Assembly: GCF_900110065.1 (NCBI RefSeq)
Contig: NZ_FOCI01000001.1
Coordinates: forward strand, 186,001 to 250,000
Source of the DNA: Loktanella fryxellensis
GTDB lineage: Bacteria > Pseudomonadota > Alphaproteobacteria > Rhodobacterales > Rhodobacteraceae
Length of the DNA: 64,000 nt
Direction: 5' to 3'
Of the stretch, positions 38,804-47,336 are shown one piece after another. A program made the translations under genes and the position numbers. Position 1 is the stretch's first letter; every line of letters begins with the position of its first letter. The notes below the pieces were generated by a model. The model worked only from the letters and a program-made list of their open reading frames with translations. It did no database searches and was not told the DNA's origin.

Positions 38804-39365
38804 GGGCCTGCCCCCACCAGTCGGCCAAGGCCGCATTGTCGGCCGGTGCGACTGGCGCTGCGGCCGTCGGTGCGACTGGCGCTGCGGCCGTCGGTGCGAC
38901 TGGCGCGGGCGGCACTGCCCGGTCCGCCTTCAGCGCCTGCCCCAGCAGCACGGTTTCCGCAACAGAGCGTTGAAATTCCTGCCCCTTCGCCTGATAGCGC
39001 GATCCGAAGTAGAAGCTGACGATCGCCCCCATCAGCCACCACAGCGGTTCCGGGATCAGCGCCACGCCGATCATACGGGTGGAAAACCAGTCGGGGCTGG
39101 TCATGGCGGAGGCGAACAGCGCCAGCGTTCCCAGCGCCAGCATTGGACGCGGCAGGCGGTTCAGCCCGTCGATCATCCGGTCGAATACGCCGGGCTTGCT
39201 GCCTGCGAACTCTGCCGCCAGTTGCGCCAGCGCCGCCTGACGGTCGTCGGAATCGCGCACCGCGCCCGCTTCCGTGTTCTCGCGGAACGCCTCGACCGTG
39301 CGGACCAACCCGCCCTGCGCCACCTGCCTCAGGACCACGCCCGCTACCTTGCCGATCACCCCCAT
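38793..39365 (-). CDS. GTA-type 3TM holin family protein
   Basis: A 190-residue membrane protein resembling the holin of the Rhodobacter gene transfer agent. Membrane segments are at about 74-90 and 96-122, with the conserved stretch IPEPLWWLMGAIVSFYFGSR. The C-terminal tail has an Ala/Pro/Thr repeat (PVAPTAAA) encoded by a 24-bp tandem repeat. It overlaps the muramidase gene upstream by 10 bases. Together they would allow release of GTA particles or phage by lysis, as known for the Rhodobacter capsulatus pair. Confidence 0.8.
   Translation of the reverse strand: MGVIGKVAGVVLRQVAQGGLVRTVEAFRENTEAGAVRDSDDRQAALAQLAAEFAGSKPGVFDRMIDGLNRLPRPMLALGTLALFASAMTSPDWFSTRMIGVALIPEPLWWLMGAIVSFYFGSRYQAKGQEFQRSVAETVLLGQALKADRAVPPAPVAPTAAAPVAPTAAAPVAPADNAALADWWGQARAD
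38845..38906. repeat. 24-bp tandem repeat in the holin gene
   Basis: Two full units of GGTGCGACTGGCGCTGCGGC-CGTC and a further 14 bases of a third unit. It encodes the repeated PTAAAPVA segment of the holin tail and could vary in copy number. Confidence 0.9.
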
Positions 39366-39967
39366 GCTGCAATCCTTTCGCGGTGCTGTGCGTTAGTCAG
39401 GTGATAGCGCGGCGCGATGAAGCTTTCGGCCCGCGTGATCCAGCCGCCCTTGCCGCCGTCCCGTTTGCGGGCATAGCGCCTGCTGGCGGGCCGCGTGTCG
39501 GCCAGCGCGTAGTAGTAGTTGCGCCGCGCGATGCCGTAGGCATCGACCAGATGCAGCGGTGCGGCGGCCATCGCCCGTCCCGCAGCCGCCACCGTCTGCG
39601 GCCCGATAATGCCATCCACTGCGACCGCGATCCTCATCCGGTTCAACAGCCGTTGCAGGATCTTCACCGCGTGGCTGCCAGCGTTCACCTGCATGTCGAA
39701 CACGGTTGCCTGCAAGGGTGCAGGAAGCCGACCGATCCCCGGTGCCTCGAAGTATTCCCTGATGAAGATGTCGATCGCCTGCGCCCGGCTGATGCGCCGC
39801 ACATCGACCACATCCACCCGCCCGTCGCCGGTCAGATCGAGGCCGAGCCTGCGCAGGGTATGGATCGTGACCCCGTGGTTGGTGGCGCCACCCGGATCGT
39901 TCGGGTCGTCGACGAACCCACCTTCGCGCTGCACGATGTCTCGCGCGATGTCCTGCACGCTCTGCAT
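39356..39967 (-). CDS. Glycoside hydrolase family 108 N-acetylmuramidase (endolysin)
   Basis: A 203-residue peptidoglycan hydrolase. The N-terminal REGGFVDDPNDPGG motif holds the likely catalytic Glu15, followed by TNHGVT. A C-terminal peptidoglycan-binding-like region has VDGIIGPQTVAAAG. It has no signal peptide, as expected for a holin-dependent endolysin. It matches the type of endolysin in the GTA lysis unit. It lies between ccmE and the holin. Confidence 0.85.
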   Translation of the reverse strand: MQSVQDIARDIVQREGGFVDDPNDPGGATNHGVTIHTLRRLGLDLTGDGRVDVVDVRRISRAQAIDIFIREYFEAPGIGRLPAPLQATVFDMQVNAGSHAVKILQRLLNRMRIAVAVDGIIGPQTVAAAGRAMAAAPLHLVDAYGIARRNYYYALADTRPASRRYARKRDGGKGGWITRAESFIAPRYHLTNAQHRERIAAWG

Positions 39968-40012
39968 GATCCGAACTCCCCATTGCGACGGGGGCAGGAT
40001 CAGGCGCGGGGG

Positions 40013-40471
40013 TTAATTGGTTGCGACCTCATCGTCCGGTGCCACGTAGACGCCCTGATCCTTCAGCGCGTCCAGCACCTCCTTGGGCATGTAGGTCTCG
40101 TCGTGTTTCGCAAGGATTTCAACTGCCTCGAAGGTGCCGTTCACGTAGCGTCCCTGCCCGACCATGCCTTGACCCTCGGTGAACAGATCCGGAAGGATCC
40201 CCGTGTAAGTCACGGGAATCGTCGCACCCCCGTCGGTGACGCTGAACCGCACCTCGGTGCCCGTCCCCCGCTCGATCGACCCGTCGGCGACCAGACCCCC
40301 GATGCGGAACAACTCCGTCTCGCGGGGCGGGTCGCTGGCCACTTCGCTGGGCGAGTGGAAGAACTGGAACGATTCGTCCGGCAGCAGGGCCAGCAGGCCC
40401 AGTACGGCGGCGACGCAGACCCCGGACAGGGCCATGACCTGCACCCGGCGTTTCTTCTTCAGACCCTTCAC
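40013..40471 (-). CDS. ccmE: Heme chaperone CcmE
   Basis: Carries heme covalently in the periplasm and hands it to CcmF/CcmH. 152 residues. A basic start (MKGLKKKRR) precedes a signal anchor at about 11-30. The beta-barrel domain contains FRIGGLVADGS and VTYTGILPDLF. The heme-binding His123 is in LAKHDETYMP, with Tyr127. It starts 13 bases after argC, so argC-ccmE are probably co-transcribed. Confidence 0.96.
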   Translation of the reverse strand: MKGLKKKRRVQVMALSGVCVAAVLGLLALLPDESFQFFHSPSEVASDPPRETELFRIGGLVADGSIERGTGTEVRFSVTDGGATIPVTYTGILPDLFTEGQGMVGQGRYVNGTFEAVEILAKHDETYMPKEVLDALKDQGVYVAPDDEVATN

Positions 40472-40484
40472 AGCACTTCTCCAC

Positions 40485-41513
40485 TCATGGGAACACGGGT
40501 GCCAGCATCAACCCGGCCGTTTCCGGCAGGCCCAGCATCAGGTTGGCGTTCTGGATCGCCTGACCGCTCGATCCCTTGGTCAGGTTATCAAGCGTGGCGA
40601 TGATCTGACAGCGCCCCGGGATGCGGTCTTTCACCACACCGATGTGGCAGAAATTGCTGGCCCGGATGTGCTTGATCGACGGATGCTGGCCCAGCGGCAG
40701 CACCATCAGGAACGGCTCCTCCGCATAGGCGTCCGCCAGCGTGCGGTGCACCACCTCGGCCTCGCCCTTCACATAGACGGTGGCCAGGATGCCGCGGTTC
40801 GCAGGGATCAGGTGTGGCGTGAACTGCACCTGCACCGGGCGACCGGCGACAAGGCTGAACTCCTGATCGAACTCGCCCAGATGGCGGTGGGTGCCGCCGG
40901 CGGAATAGGCGTGCGCGCCTTCCGACAACTCAGCGTGCAGCAGATTTTCCTTCAACGACCGGCCCGCGCCCGACACGGCGGCCAGCAGGTCGATGATGAT
41001 GTCATCAAGGTCGATCACCCCCGCCGCAATCAGCGGGCGCAGGGCATACTGCCCCGTCGCCGCGTTGCAGCCGGTGCCGGCGACCAGCCGTGCGCCCCGG
41101 ATCTCGTCGCGATAGAACTCGGTCAGGCCGTAGACGGCCTCGGCCTGCAGGCCCAACGCGGCATGGGGTTTGCCGTACCACTTTTCGTAATCCGCCCCGT
41201 CGCGCAGTCGGAAATCGGCGGACAGATCGACGATCTTCAGATGCCGTGGCAGGTCCTTGATGACCGCCTGCGACGTGGCATGCGGCAGCGCGCAGAACAC
41301 GAGGTCCACACCGGACAGGTCCATGTCCTCGATCGTGGTCAGGCGCGGCAGATCGAGGTGGCGCAGGTGCGGGAACACGTCCGCCATCGCCATCCCGGCC
41401 TTGGAATTGCCGGACAGGCCGGTGATCCGCAGGTCCAGGTGCGTGGCGATCAGCCGGACCAGTTCGGCCCCGGTATAGCCGGAGGCGCCGAGGATGGCGA
41501 CGTTGTGGGTCAT
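40485..41513 (-). CDS. argC: N-acetyl-gamma-glutamyl-phosphate reductase
   Basis: Third step of arginine synthesis, NADPH-dependent. 342 residues. The Rossmann start is [14 protein letters not shown]. The likely catalytic Cys149 is in [11 protein letters not shown], which replaces the more common PGCYPT pattern. Near the C-terminus [15 protein letters not shown] is typical. ATG 41513 was chosen over an upstream in-frame ATG at 41540. Confidence 0.94.
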   Translation of the reverse strand: MTHNVAILGASGYTGAELVRLIATHLDLRITGLSGNSKAGMAMADVFPHLRHLDLPRLTTIEDMDLSGVDLVFCALPHATSQAVIKDLPRHLKIVDLSADFRLRDGADYEKWYGKPHAALGLQAEAVYGLTEFYRDEIRGARLVAGTGCNAATGQYALRPLIAAGVIDLDDIIIDLLAAVSGAGRSLKENLLHAELSEGAHAYSAGGTHRHLGEFDQEFSLVAGRPVQVQFTPHLIPANRGILATVYVKGEAEVVHRTLADAYAEEPFLMVLPLGQHPSIKHIRASNFCHIGVVKDRIPGRCQIIATLDNLTKGSSGQAIQNANLMLGLPETAGLMLAPVFP

Positions 41514-41577
41514 GATGGAACTCTCCCCTTGGGGCGTCATGTAGGCAGGACGTGACCGGGCGGCAACCGCCGCGCCG

Positions 41578-42390
41578 TCAGGCTGCCGTGAAGGTGATGG
41601 GATGCTTGAGGAATTGCGTGGCCCGCGCCGACACCTTCTTGGGATCGCCCGTGGTCAGGAACAGCGACTCAGTCCCGGTGCCCACCATCTCGGGTCGTCG
41701 TTCCAGATAATGCGCAAGGCTTTCCGCCACGAGGTTCGCCTGAGAGAACACCTTGACGCCTTCGCCCAGCGCGTCCTGAAACACGTCCGCCATCAGCGGG
41801 TAATGCGTGCAGCCCAGCATCGCCGCATCCGGGTCGGGCATCTTGCGCTTCAACGCGTCCACGTGGGACCGCACGAGCGCCTCGGCGAGGATGAAATCGC
41901 CATCCTCGATCGCATCGACGACACCGCCGCAGGCCTGCGCCTCCACGTCCACGCCGATGGCGCGGAACGCGAGTTCGCGCTGGAACGCGCGGCTGCGCAC
42001 GGTGGCGGGCGTGGCGAACAGGGCCACATGCTTTACCGCGACCTCGCGCGGCGGGGAATTGTCGCCCCACTCGCGCTCGGTCAGCGCCTCGATCAGTGGC
42101 ACGAAGACGCCGAGGACGCGCTTGCCCTTTGGCACCCAGCCTTCCTGCATCCGGCGCAGGGCGGCGGCGCTGGCCGTGTTGCAGGCCAGAATGACCAGAT
42201 CGCAGCCCGCATCGAACAGGCGCTGCGTGGCCGCCGTCGTCAGCGCATAGATGTCGTCCGCATCGCGCACGCCGTAAGGTGCATTGGCGTTGTCGCCCAG
42301 ATAGACCAGCGGCAGGTCCGGCAACCGCTTGTGGATCGCCTCATAGACCGTCAGCCCGCCAAGACCGCTATCGAATATTCCGACTGCCAC
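41578..42390 (-). CDS. murI: Glutamate racemase
   Basis: Makes D-glutamate for peptidoglycan. 270 residues. The N-terminal [11 protein letters not shown] motif and GDNANAPYG are conserved. The two catalytic cysteines are Cys70 ([10 protein letters not shown]) and Cys194 (MLGCTHYPL). It lies upstream of argC on the same strand. Confidence 0.95.
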   Translation of the reverse strand: MAVGIFDSGLGGLTVYEAIHKRLPDLPLVYLGDNANAPYGVRDADDIYALTTAATQRLFDAGCDLVILACNTASAAALRRMQEGWVPKGKRVLGVFVPLIEALTEREWGDNSPPREVAVKHVALFATPATVRSRAFQRELAFRAIGVDVEAQACGGVVDAIEDGDFILAEALVRSHVDALKRKMPDPDAAMLGCTHYPLMADVFQDALGEGVKVFSQANLVAESLAHYLERRPEMVGTGTESLFLTTGDPKKVSARATQFLKHPITFTAA

Positions 42391-42463
42391 GACACACCCT
42401 CATCCCTGCACCGCACGCGGTGTCTTCGCAGGCAGCATAGGTGGCGCGTCGGGAAATATCCAT

Positions 42464-42539
42464 GCCGCTTGGATACCTCCATGCCGCTTGGATACCTCCA
42501 AGCCGCTTGGACACCGCCAAACAGCTTGGACGGCTTCGT
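42464..42539. repeat. Four 19-bp tandem repeats between the oxidoreductase gene and murI
   Basis: Units are GCCGCTTGGATACCTCCAT, the same with final A, GCCGCTTGGACACCGCCAA and a degenerate fourth. Two unit junctions form hairpin-capable CTTGGA-TACC-TCCA arrangements. It occupies most of the 165-base intergenic region. Confidence 0.88.
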
Positions 42540-42555
42540 CCAGGCAGCACCTGCC

Positions 42556-45500
42556 CTATTCCGCCGCCATCCGTGCCGGACCGCTGCGCAACTCCGCCAG
42601 CAACACCGCGCGGCGCGCCGCTGCCTTTTCCGCATTCGTGGCCTTCACCGGACCGAAGCCCCGGATGGTCTCCGGCAAGGCCGCCAGCGCCACGCAGGTT
42701 TCTCGGTTGGTGGGCGTCAGACGTTGCAGGACCTCGTCCATGTCGGCCTCGTATTGCGCAATCAAGGCCCGTTCCATCCGCCGCTCCTCGGTCCGGCCGA
42801 ACGGGTCGAGGGGCGTGCCGCGCAGCACCTTCAAACGCGCCAGCCACGGGAACGCCCGCGCCATGCCAGCGCCGAAGGTCCGCTTCACGGGCCGTCCGTC
42901 GGGGCCGGTCCTGGTCAGCATCGGCGGGGCAAGGTGGTAGCTGATCTTGAGATCTCCGTCGAAGGCCGCCCGCGCCTGCGCCGCGCTGTCGCGCAACAGC
43001 CGCGCCACCTCGTATTCGTCCTTGTAGGCCAAGAGCTTGTGATACCCCACCGCCACCGCCGCCTTCAGCCCGGGATCGTCGCAGCGCGCGACCAGCGCCA
43101 GATAGCGGTTGGACAGGCGCTTGTTCTGATAGGTCGTCAGATGGGCGGCCCGGAACGTCACCTTCTCGGCCAGCGTCGCGGGCAGCTTGACCACGCGCGG
43201 CTTGCCCAGATCGGCGGCTGCGGCAGGGTGCAGCACCGCCCAGCGCCCCAGTTCGAACGCGCGCAGGTTGCGGTCCACCGACGCGCCGTTCAGGGTGATC
43301 GCCCGCATGATCGCCGCATGGCTCAGCGGGATCGCCCCCATCTGCCATGCGGCACCGAAGATCATCATGTTGGAATAGATGCTGTCGCCCATCGTCGCCT
43401 GCGCCAGCTCGGTCGCGTCGAACAGGTGCACCCCGTCCTGCAGACGCGCGGTCAGCGACAGCTTCAGCTCCTCCACCGGCAGGCGGAATTCGGTGTTGCG
43501 CGTGAACTCGCCGGTGATGATCTCGTGCGCGTTGACGACGCCACGGGTGCGGCCCGTCTTCATCAGGCCAAGGGTCTTGGCCCCCGCGCTGACCACCAGA
43601 TCGCCGCCGATCAGGGCATCCGCCTCTCCGGTCGCCACGCGGATGGCGCTGATGTCGCCGGGCGCGTTGGCCAGACGACAGTGGATGTGCACCGCGCCGC
43701 CCTTCTGCGCGAGGCCCGCCATTTCCATCATGCCGGCGCCCTTGCCGTCCAGATGCGCCGCCATCGCCAGCACCGCGCCGATGGTGACGACGCCGGTGCC
43801 ACCCACGCCGGTGATGACCACGTTGTATGTCCCGCGGATCGCGGGCAGCACCGGGTCCGGCATGTCCGGCAGGTCGACCTGTGCCGTGGCTTGCTTGCGG
43901 ACCTTGGCCCCCTCGACCGTGACGAAGGACGGGCAGAACCCTTTGACGCAGGAGAAGTCCTTGTTGCACGACGACTGGTCGATGGCCCGCTTGCGGCCCA
44001 ATTCCGTCTCGACCGGCACGATGCTGACACAGTTCGACTGCACCCCGCAGTCGCCGCAGCCTTCGCAGATGTCGGTGTTGATGAACACGCGCTTGTCCGG
44101 GTCGGGGAACTGCCCCCGCTTGCGCCTGCGCCGCTTTTCCGCCGCACAGGTCTGGATATAGACCAGCGCGCTGACGCCCTGCACCTTCGCCAGCTCCGCC
44201 TGCACGCGCGGCAACTCGGCCCGTTCGGCCATCGGCACGCCGGTGGGAAAACGGGCCGCTGCCACGTCCTCCTTCTCGTCATAGACGACGCGCACGTCGC
44301 GCACGCCCATCGCGAGGAGTTCACGCACGATCTGGTCCGCCGTCAGCCCGCCGTCGTTGCCCTGCCCGCCGGTCATGGCGACCGCGTCGTTGAACAGGAT
44401 CTTGTAGGTGATCGTCGTCCCCGCCATCAGCGCGAACCGGATCGCCTGCACACCCGAATGATTGTAGGTGCCGTCGCCAAGGTTCTGGAACACGTGCCCC
44501 GTCTTGCTGAACGGCGCCTCGCCGACCCAGTTGGCCCCCTCGCCGCCCATCTGGGTGAAGCCGACCGTCTCGCGGTCCATCCACTGCACCATGTAGTGGC
44601 AGCCGATCCCCGCATAGGCGCGGGACCCTTCTGGCACGCGGGTCGAGGAGTTGTGCGGACAGCCCGAGCAGAAATAGGGCAACCGTGCCGCCAGTTCCGG
44701 CACGTTGTCGGCACGGCGCGCGGCGGCCAGCTCCGCCAGCCCCGCGTGCACGCCGTCCGATCCGCAGCCTTCCTCGATCAGGATGCCGCCGATCTTCTCC
44801 GCGATCCAGATCGGGTCGAGGGCGTGGCGCGTCGGAAACACCTCCTCGCGCCGCCCTGCGGTATGCTCGTCGCCCTTGTGCCAGCCATAGACGCGGGTGC
44901 GGGTGTCGTCGAACAGCGCCTCTTTGACCTGCACCTCGATCAGCTTGCGCTTCTCCTCGACCACGACAACCAGATCGAGGCCGTCAGCCCACGCGTGGAA
45001 CCCCGCCATGTCCAGCGGCCAGACCTGACCCACCTTGTAGGTGGTGATCCCCAGACGCTCCGCCTCGGCCTCATCCACGCCCAGCAGAGACAGGGCATGC
45101 ACCAGATCCAGCCAGTTCTTACCCGCCGCGACGAAGCCGATCTTCGCCCCTGGCTTGCCCCACTTGCGCTGGTCCATGCGGTTGGCGCGGGAAAACGCCT
45201 CGGCGGCGAAACGCTTGTGGTCGATCATCCGCGCCTCTTGTGCCAGCGGCGTGTCGACCAGACGAATGTTCAACCCACCCTCCGGCAGGGGCAGATCCGG
45301 TGTCACGAACTGCAACCTGTGCGGGTCGCCGTCCACGACGGATGTCACCTCGATCGTGTCCTTCATCGTCTTCAGGCCGACCCACACCCCCGCATAGCGC
45401 GACAGCGCCCAGGCATAGAGGCCGTAATCCAGCACCTCCTGCACGCCCGCAGGCGAAACGATCGGCATATAGGCGTCGATCATCGCCCAGTCGGACTGGT

Positions 45501-45969
45501 GCAGGGTCGTCGAACTCTCGCCCGTGTGGTCGTCGCCCATCGCCATGATGACCCCGCCATGGGGGCTGGTGCCGGCCATGTTGGCATGCCGCATCACGTC
45601 GCCGGACCGGTCCACGCCCGGCCCCTTGCCATACCACAGGCCGAACACACCGTCGTAACGCCCTTCGCCCCGCAGCTCCGCCTGCTGGCTGCCCCACAGG
45701 GCTGTCGCGGCCAGATCCTCGTTCAGGCCGGGCTGGAACGTGACCTGCGCCGCCGTCAGCACCGATGCGGCCTTCGTCATCTGCTGGTCCACCGCCCCCA
45801 GCGGCGATCCGCGATAGCCGGTGACGTAGCCTGCGGTATTCAGCCCCACCTGCGCATCGCGGGCGCGCTGCATCAGCATCAGGCGCACCAGCGCCTGCGT
45901 GCCGTTCAAAAGCACCACCGAGCAGTCCAGATCAAAGCGGTCGTTGAGGGAAATCTCGTCCCGGCCCAT
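42556..45969 (-). CDS. Indolepyruvate ferredoxin oxidoreductase (fused alpha-beta type)
   Basis: Oxidatively decarboxylates arylpyruvates to aryl-acyl-CoA with ferredoxin reduction. At 1137 residues it is the long aerobic proteobacterial form. The N-terminal pyrimidine domain has NTAGYVTGYRGSPLG. The TPP-binding domain has MGGEGANWVGEAPF and GDGTYNHSGVQAI. A 4Fe-4S segment is CEGCGDCGVQSNC, with more Cys in CNKDFSCVKGFCPSF. The C-terminal gamma-type domain has GVGGTGVVTIGAVLAMAA. It is divergent from a LysR gene, with a perfect palindrome between them. Confidence 0.93.
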   Translation of the reverse strand: MGRDEISLNDRFDLDCSVVLLNGTQALVRLMLMQRARDAQVGLNTAGYVTGYRGSPLGAVDQQMTKAASVLTAAQVTFQPGLNEDLAATALWGSQQAELRGEGRYDGVFGLWYGKGPGVDRSGDVMRHANMAGTSPHGGVIMAMGDDHTGESSTTLHQSDWAMIDAYMPIVSPAGVQEVLDYGLYAWALSRYAGVWVGLKTMKDTIEVTSVVDGDPHRLQFVTPDLPLPEGGLNIRLVDTPLAQEARMIDHKRFAAEAFSRANRMDQRKWGKPGAKIGFVAAGKNWLDLVHALSLLGVDEAEAERLGITTYKVGQVWPLDMAGFHAWADGLDLVVVVEEKRKLIEVQVKEALFDDTRTRVYGWHKGDEHTAGRREEVFPTRHALDPIWIAEKIGGILIEEGCGSDGVHAGLAELAAARRADNVPELAARLPYFCSGCPHNSSTRVPEGSRAYAGIGCHYMVQWMDRETVGFTQMGGEGANWVGEAPFSKTGHVFQNLGDGTYNHSGVQAIRFALMAGTTITYKILFNDAVAMTGGQGNDGGLTADQIVRELLAMGVRDVRVVYDEKEDVAAARFPTGVPMAERAELPRVQAELAKVQGVSALVYIQTCAAEKRRRRKRGQFPDPDKRVFINTDICEGCGDCGVQSNCVSIVPVETELGRKRAIDQSSCNKDFSCVKGFCPSFVTVEGAKVRKQATAQVDLPDMPDPVLPAIRGTYNVVITGVGGTGVVTIGAVLAMAAHLDGKGAGMMEMAGLAQKGGAVHIHCRLANAPGDISAIRVATGEADALIGGDLVVSAGAKTLGLMKTGRTRGVVNAHEIITGEFTRNTEFRLPVEELKLSLTARLQDGVHLFDATELAQATMGDSIYSNMMIFGAAWQMGAIPLSHAAIMRAITLNGASVDRNLRAFELGRWAVLHPAAAADLGKPRVVKLPATLAEKVTFRAAHLTTYQNKRLSNRYLALVARCDDPGLKAAVAVGYHKLLAYKDEYEVARLLRDSAAQARAAFDGDLKISYHLAPPMLTRTGPDGRPVKRTFGAGMARAFPWLARLKVLRGTPLDPFGRTEERRMERALIAQYEADMDEVLQRLTPTNRETCVALAALPETIRGFGPVKATNAEKAAARRAVLLAELRSGPARMAAE

Positions 45970-46009
45970 CGTGCACCTCCCATGCGCAATTTGCGGTCAT
46001 GGGTCAGCA

Positions 46010-46030
46010 TAGGTCACGTTTCCTGACCTA
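46010..46030. promoter_or_regulatory. Palindrome in the divergent oxidoreductase/LysR promoter region
   Basis: TAGGTCA-CGTTTCC-TGACCTA is a perfect 7-bp inverted repeat. It lies about 40 bases upstream of the oxidoreductase start and 100 upstream of the LysR start. It is a likely regulator binding site; which regulator is unknown. Confidence 0.5.
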
Positions 46031-46130
46031 CAAAGCGTTTATTCCGCCCGCGACTTCATTGATTTGTGACCACACCATGCCCTAATGGAGGTTAAGTCGC
46101 ACGACAGACATGCGGCACCGGGGGACGGGG

Positions 46131-47051
46131 ATGGACTGGGACAAGCTGAGGATCTTTCACGCGGTCGCCGACGCGGGGTCGCTGACCCATGCGGGCGACG
46201 TGCTGCACCTGTCGCAATCCGCCGTCAGCCGACAGATCCGCGCATTGGAAGAGACGCTGAACACCACCCTGTTCCACCGCCATGCCCGCGGCTTGATCCT
46301 GACCGAACAGGGCGAGCTGCTGTTCGACGCGACCAAGTCGATGAACCGCCGCCTCGACGCCGCCAGCGCCCGCATCCGGGACAGCGAGGAGGAGGTGTTC
46401 GGCGAGCTCCGCGTCACCACCACCACCGGTTTCGGCACCCTCTGGCTCGCCCCGCGGCTGCCGAAGCTCTACGAGAAATACCCCGACATCAAGATCGACC
46501 TCATGCTGGAGGAGCGTGTCCTCGATCTGCCGATGCGCGAGGCGGACGTGGCGATCCGCATGAAGGAACCGTCGCAGGCTGACCTGATCCGCAAGCGCCT
46601 GATGAACATCCGCATGCGCCTCTATGCGACGCAGGCCTATCTGGACGCCCGCCCGCCCCTGACCAAGGTCGAGGAGCTGTCGGGCCACCGCCTGATCTGT
46701 CAGGCCCTGTCGTCCACGCAGGTCAGCGCCGGATCGACCCTGACGCATCACTTGCTGAGCCACGAGCTGCAGTCGATCTTCACCGTCAACAACTACTTCG
46801 GCGTGCTGCAGGGCGTGATCAACAACCTCGGCGTCGGCGTGCTGCCCGATTACGTGATCGAGGATTTCCCCCATCTGGTGCGTTGCCTGCCCGAACTCGA
46901 AAGCGGCGAGGTGCCGGTCTTCCTCGCCTACCCCGAGGAATTGCGCCAGTCGCGTCGCATCATGGCGTTCCGCGACTTCGTGCAAGACGAAATCTTTGCG
47001 CATCGCAAATCGGTGCGTGACACGATCGCGGCGTTTCCCCAGCGCGGCTAG
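46131..47051 (+). CDS. LysR family transcriptional regulator
   Basis: A 306-residue DNA-binding regulator. The N-terminal helix-turn-helix (KLRIFHAVADAGSLTHAGDVL and SQSAVSRQIRALEE) is clear. An effector-binding domain follows from about residue 95 (GELRVTTTTGFGTLWLAPRL). GTG or ATG starts upstream exist, but ATG 46131 fits the family start MDWDKLRIF. Its target could be the divergent oxidoreductase gene; this is inferred from arrangement only. Confidence 0.9.
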   Translation: MDWDKLRIFHAVADAGSLTHAGDVLHLSQSAVSRQIRALEETLNTTLFHRHARGLILTEQGELLFDATKSMNRRLDAASARIRDSEEEVFGELRVTTTTGFGTLWLAPRLPKLYEKYPDIKIDLMLEERVLDLPMREADVAIRMKEPSQADLIRKRLMNIRMRLYATQAYLDARPPLTKVEELSGHRLICQALSSTQVSAGSTLTHHLLSHELQSIFTVNNYFGVLQGVINNLGVGVLPDYVIEDFPHLVRCLPELESGEVPVFLAYPEELRQSRRIMAFRDFVQDEIFAHRKSVRDTIAAFPQRG

Positions 47052-47116
47052 GCGCCACACTCTGTTGCCATGCAACCGCTGCATGGCGGGCTTGCAAACT
47101 CTTTCGGGCATTTTTC

Positions 47117-47145
47117 TTGATCGCCCAAATAGCAGGCTCTATCTC
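47117..47145 (+). promoter_or_regulatory. Possible promoter of the putative RNA before purL
   Basis: TTGATC and TATCTC are separated by 17 bases. Each is a moderate match to the sigma-70 hexamers (4/6 and 3/6). Confidence 0.3.
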
Positions 47146-47151
47146 CAAACC

Positions 47152-47227
47152 TGAAGCGGCGTGGCGATTGTCTCCCGCTTCACCTCCCTGTTGGACTGCG
47201 CCGGGCCTTTGTGCCCGGCTTTTTTTT
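47152..47227 (+). ncRNA. Putative small RNA or attenuator upstream of purL
   Basis: An 8-bp stem TGAAGCGG/CCGCTTCA (47152-47159 and 47175-47182) with a 15-base loop is followed by a single-stranded CCTCCCTG segment. A strong intrinsic terminator ends it. Hairpin, anti-Shine-Dalgarno-like CUCCC and terminator are the layout of a trans-acting RNA. A LysR-gene 3' end or a purL attenuator would look similar. No family is assigned. Confidence 0.4.
47200..47227 (+). terminator. Intrinsic terminator before purL
   Basis: GCCGGGC-CTTTGT-GCCCGGC is followed by eight T residues. It is the strongest intrinsic terminator in the window and lies 109 bases before the purL start. Confidence 0.9.
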
Positions 47228-47336
47228 GGGCGCGGGCGATCTGCGACGCCCCCGCGCGACGCCCCCCATCCCGGCCCTTCCCCTCTGCCCCCGCGTCACC
47301 TAAAAGCGGGGCCAGCAGCAGCGCCGGGGGCCCGCC

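Noticed and set aside
41602..46026. 1474-residue forward frame
   Set aside because: It is antisense to murI and the indolepyruvate oxidoreductase gene, with His/Arg-rich composition typical of GC-rich shadows.
47052..47199. Leader peptide for purL
   Set aside because: A TTG-started frame exists but has no ribosome site or codon bias.
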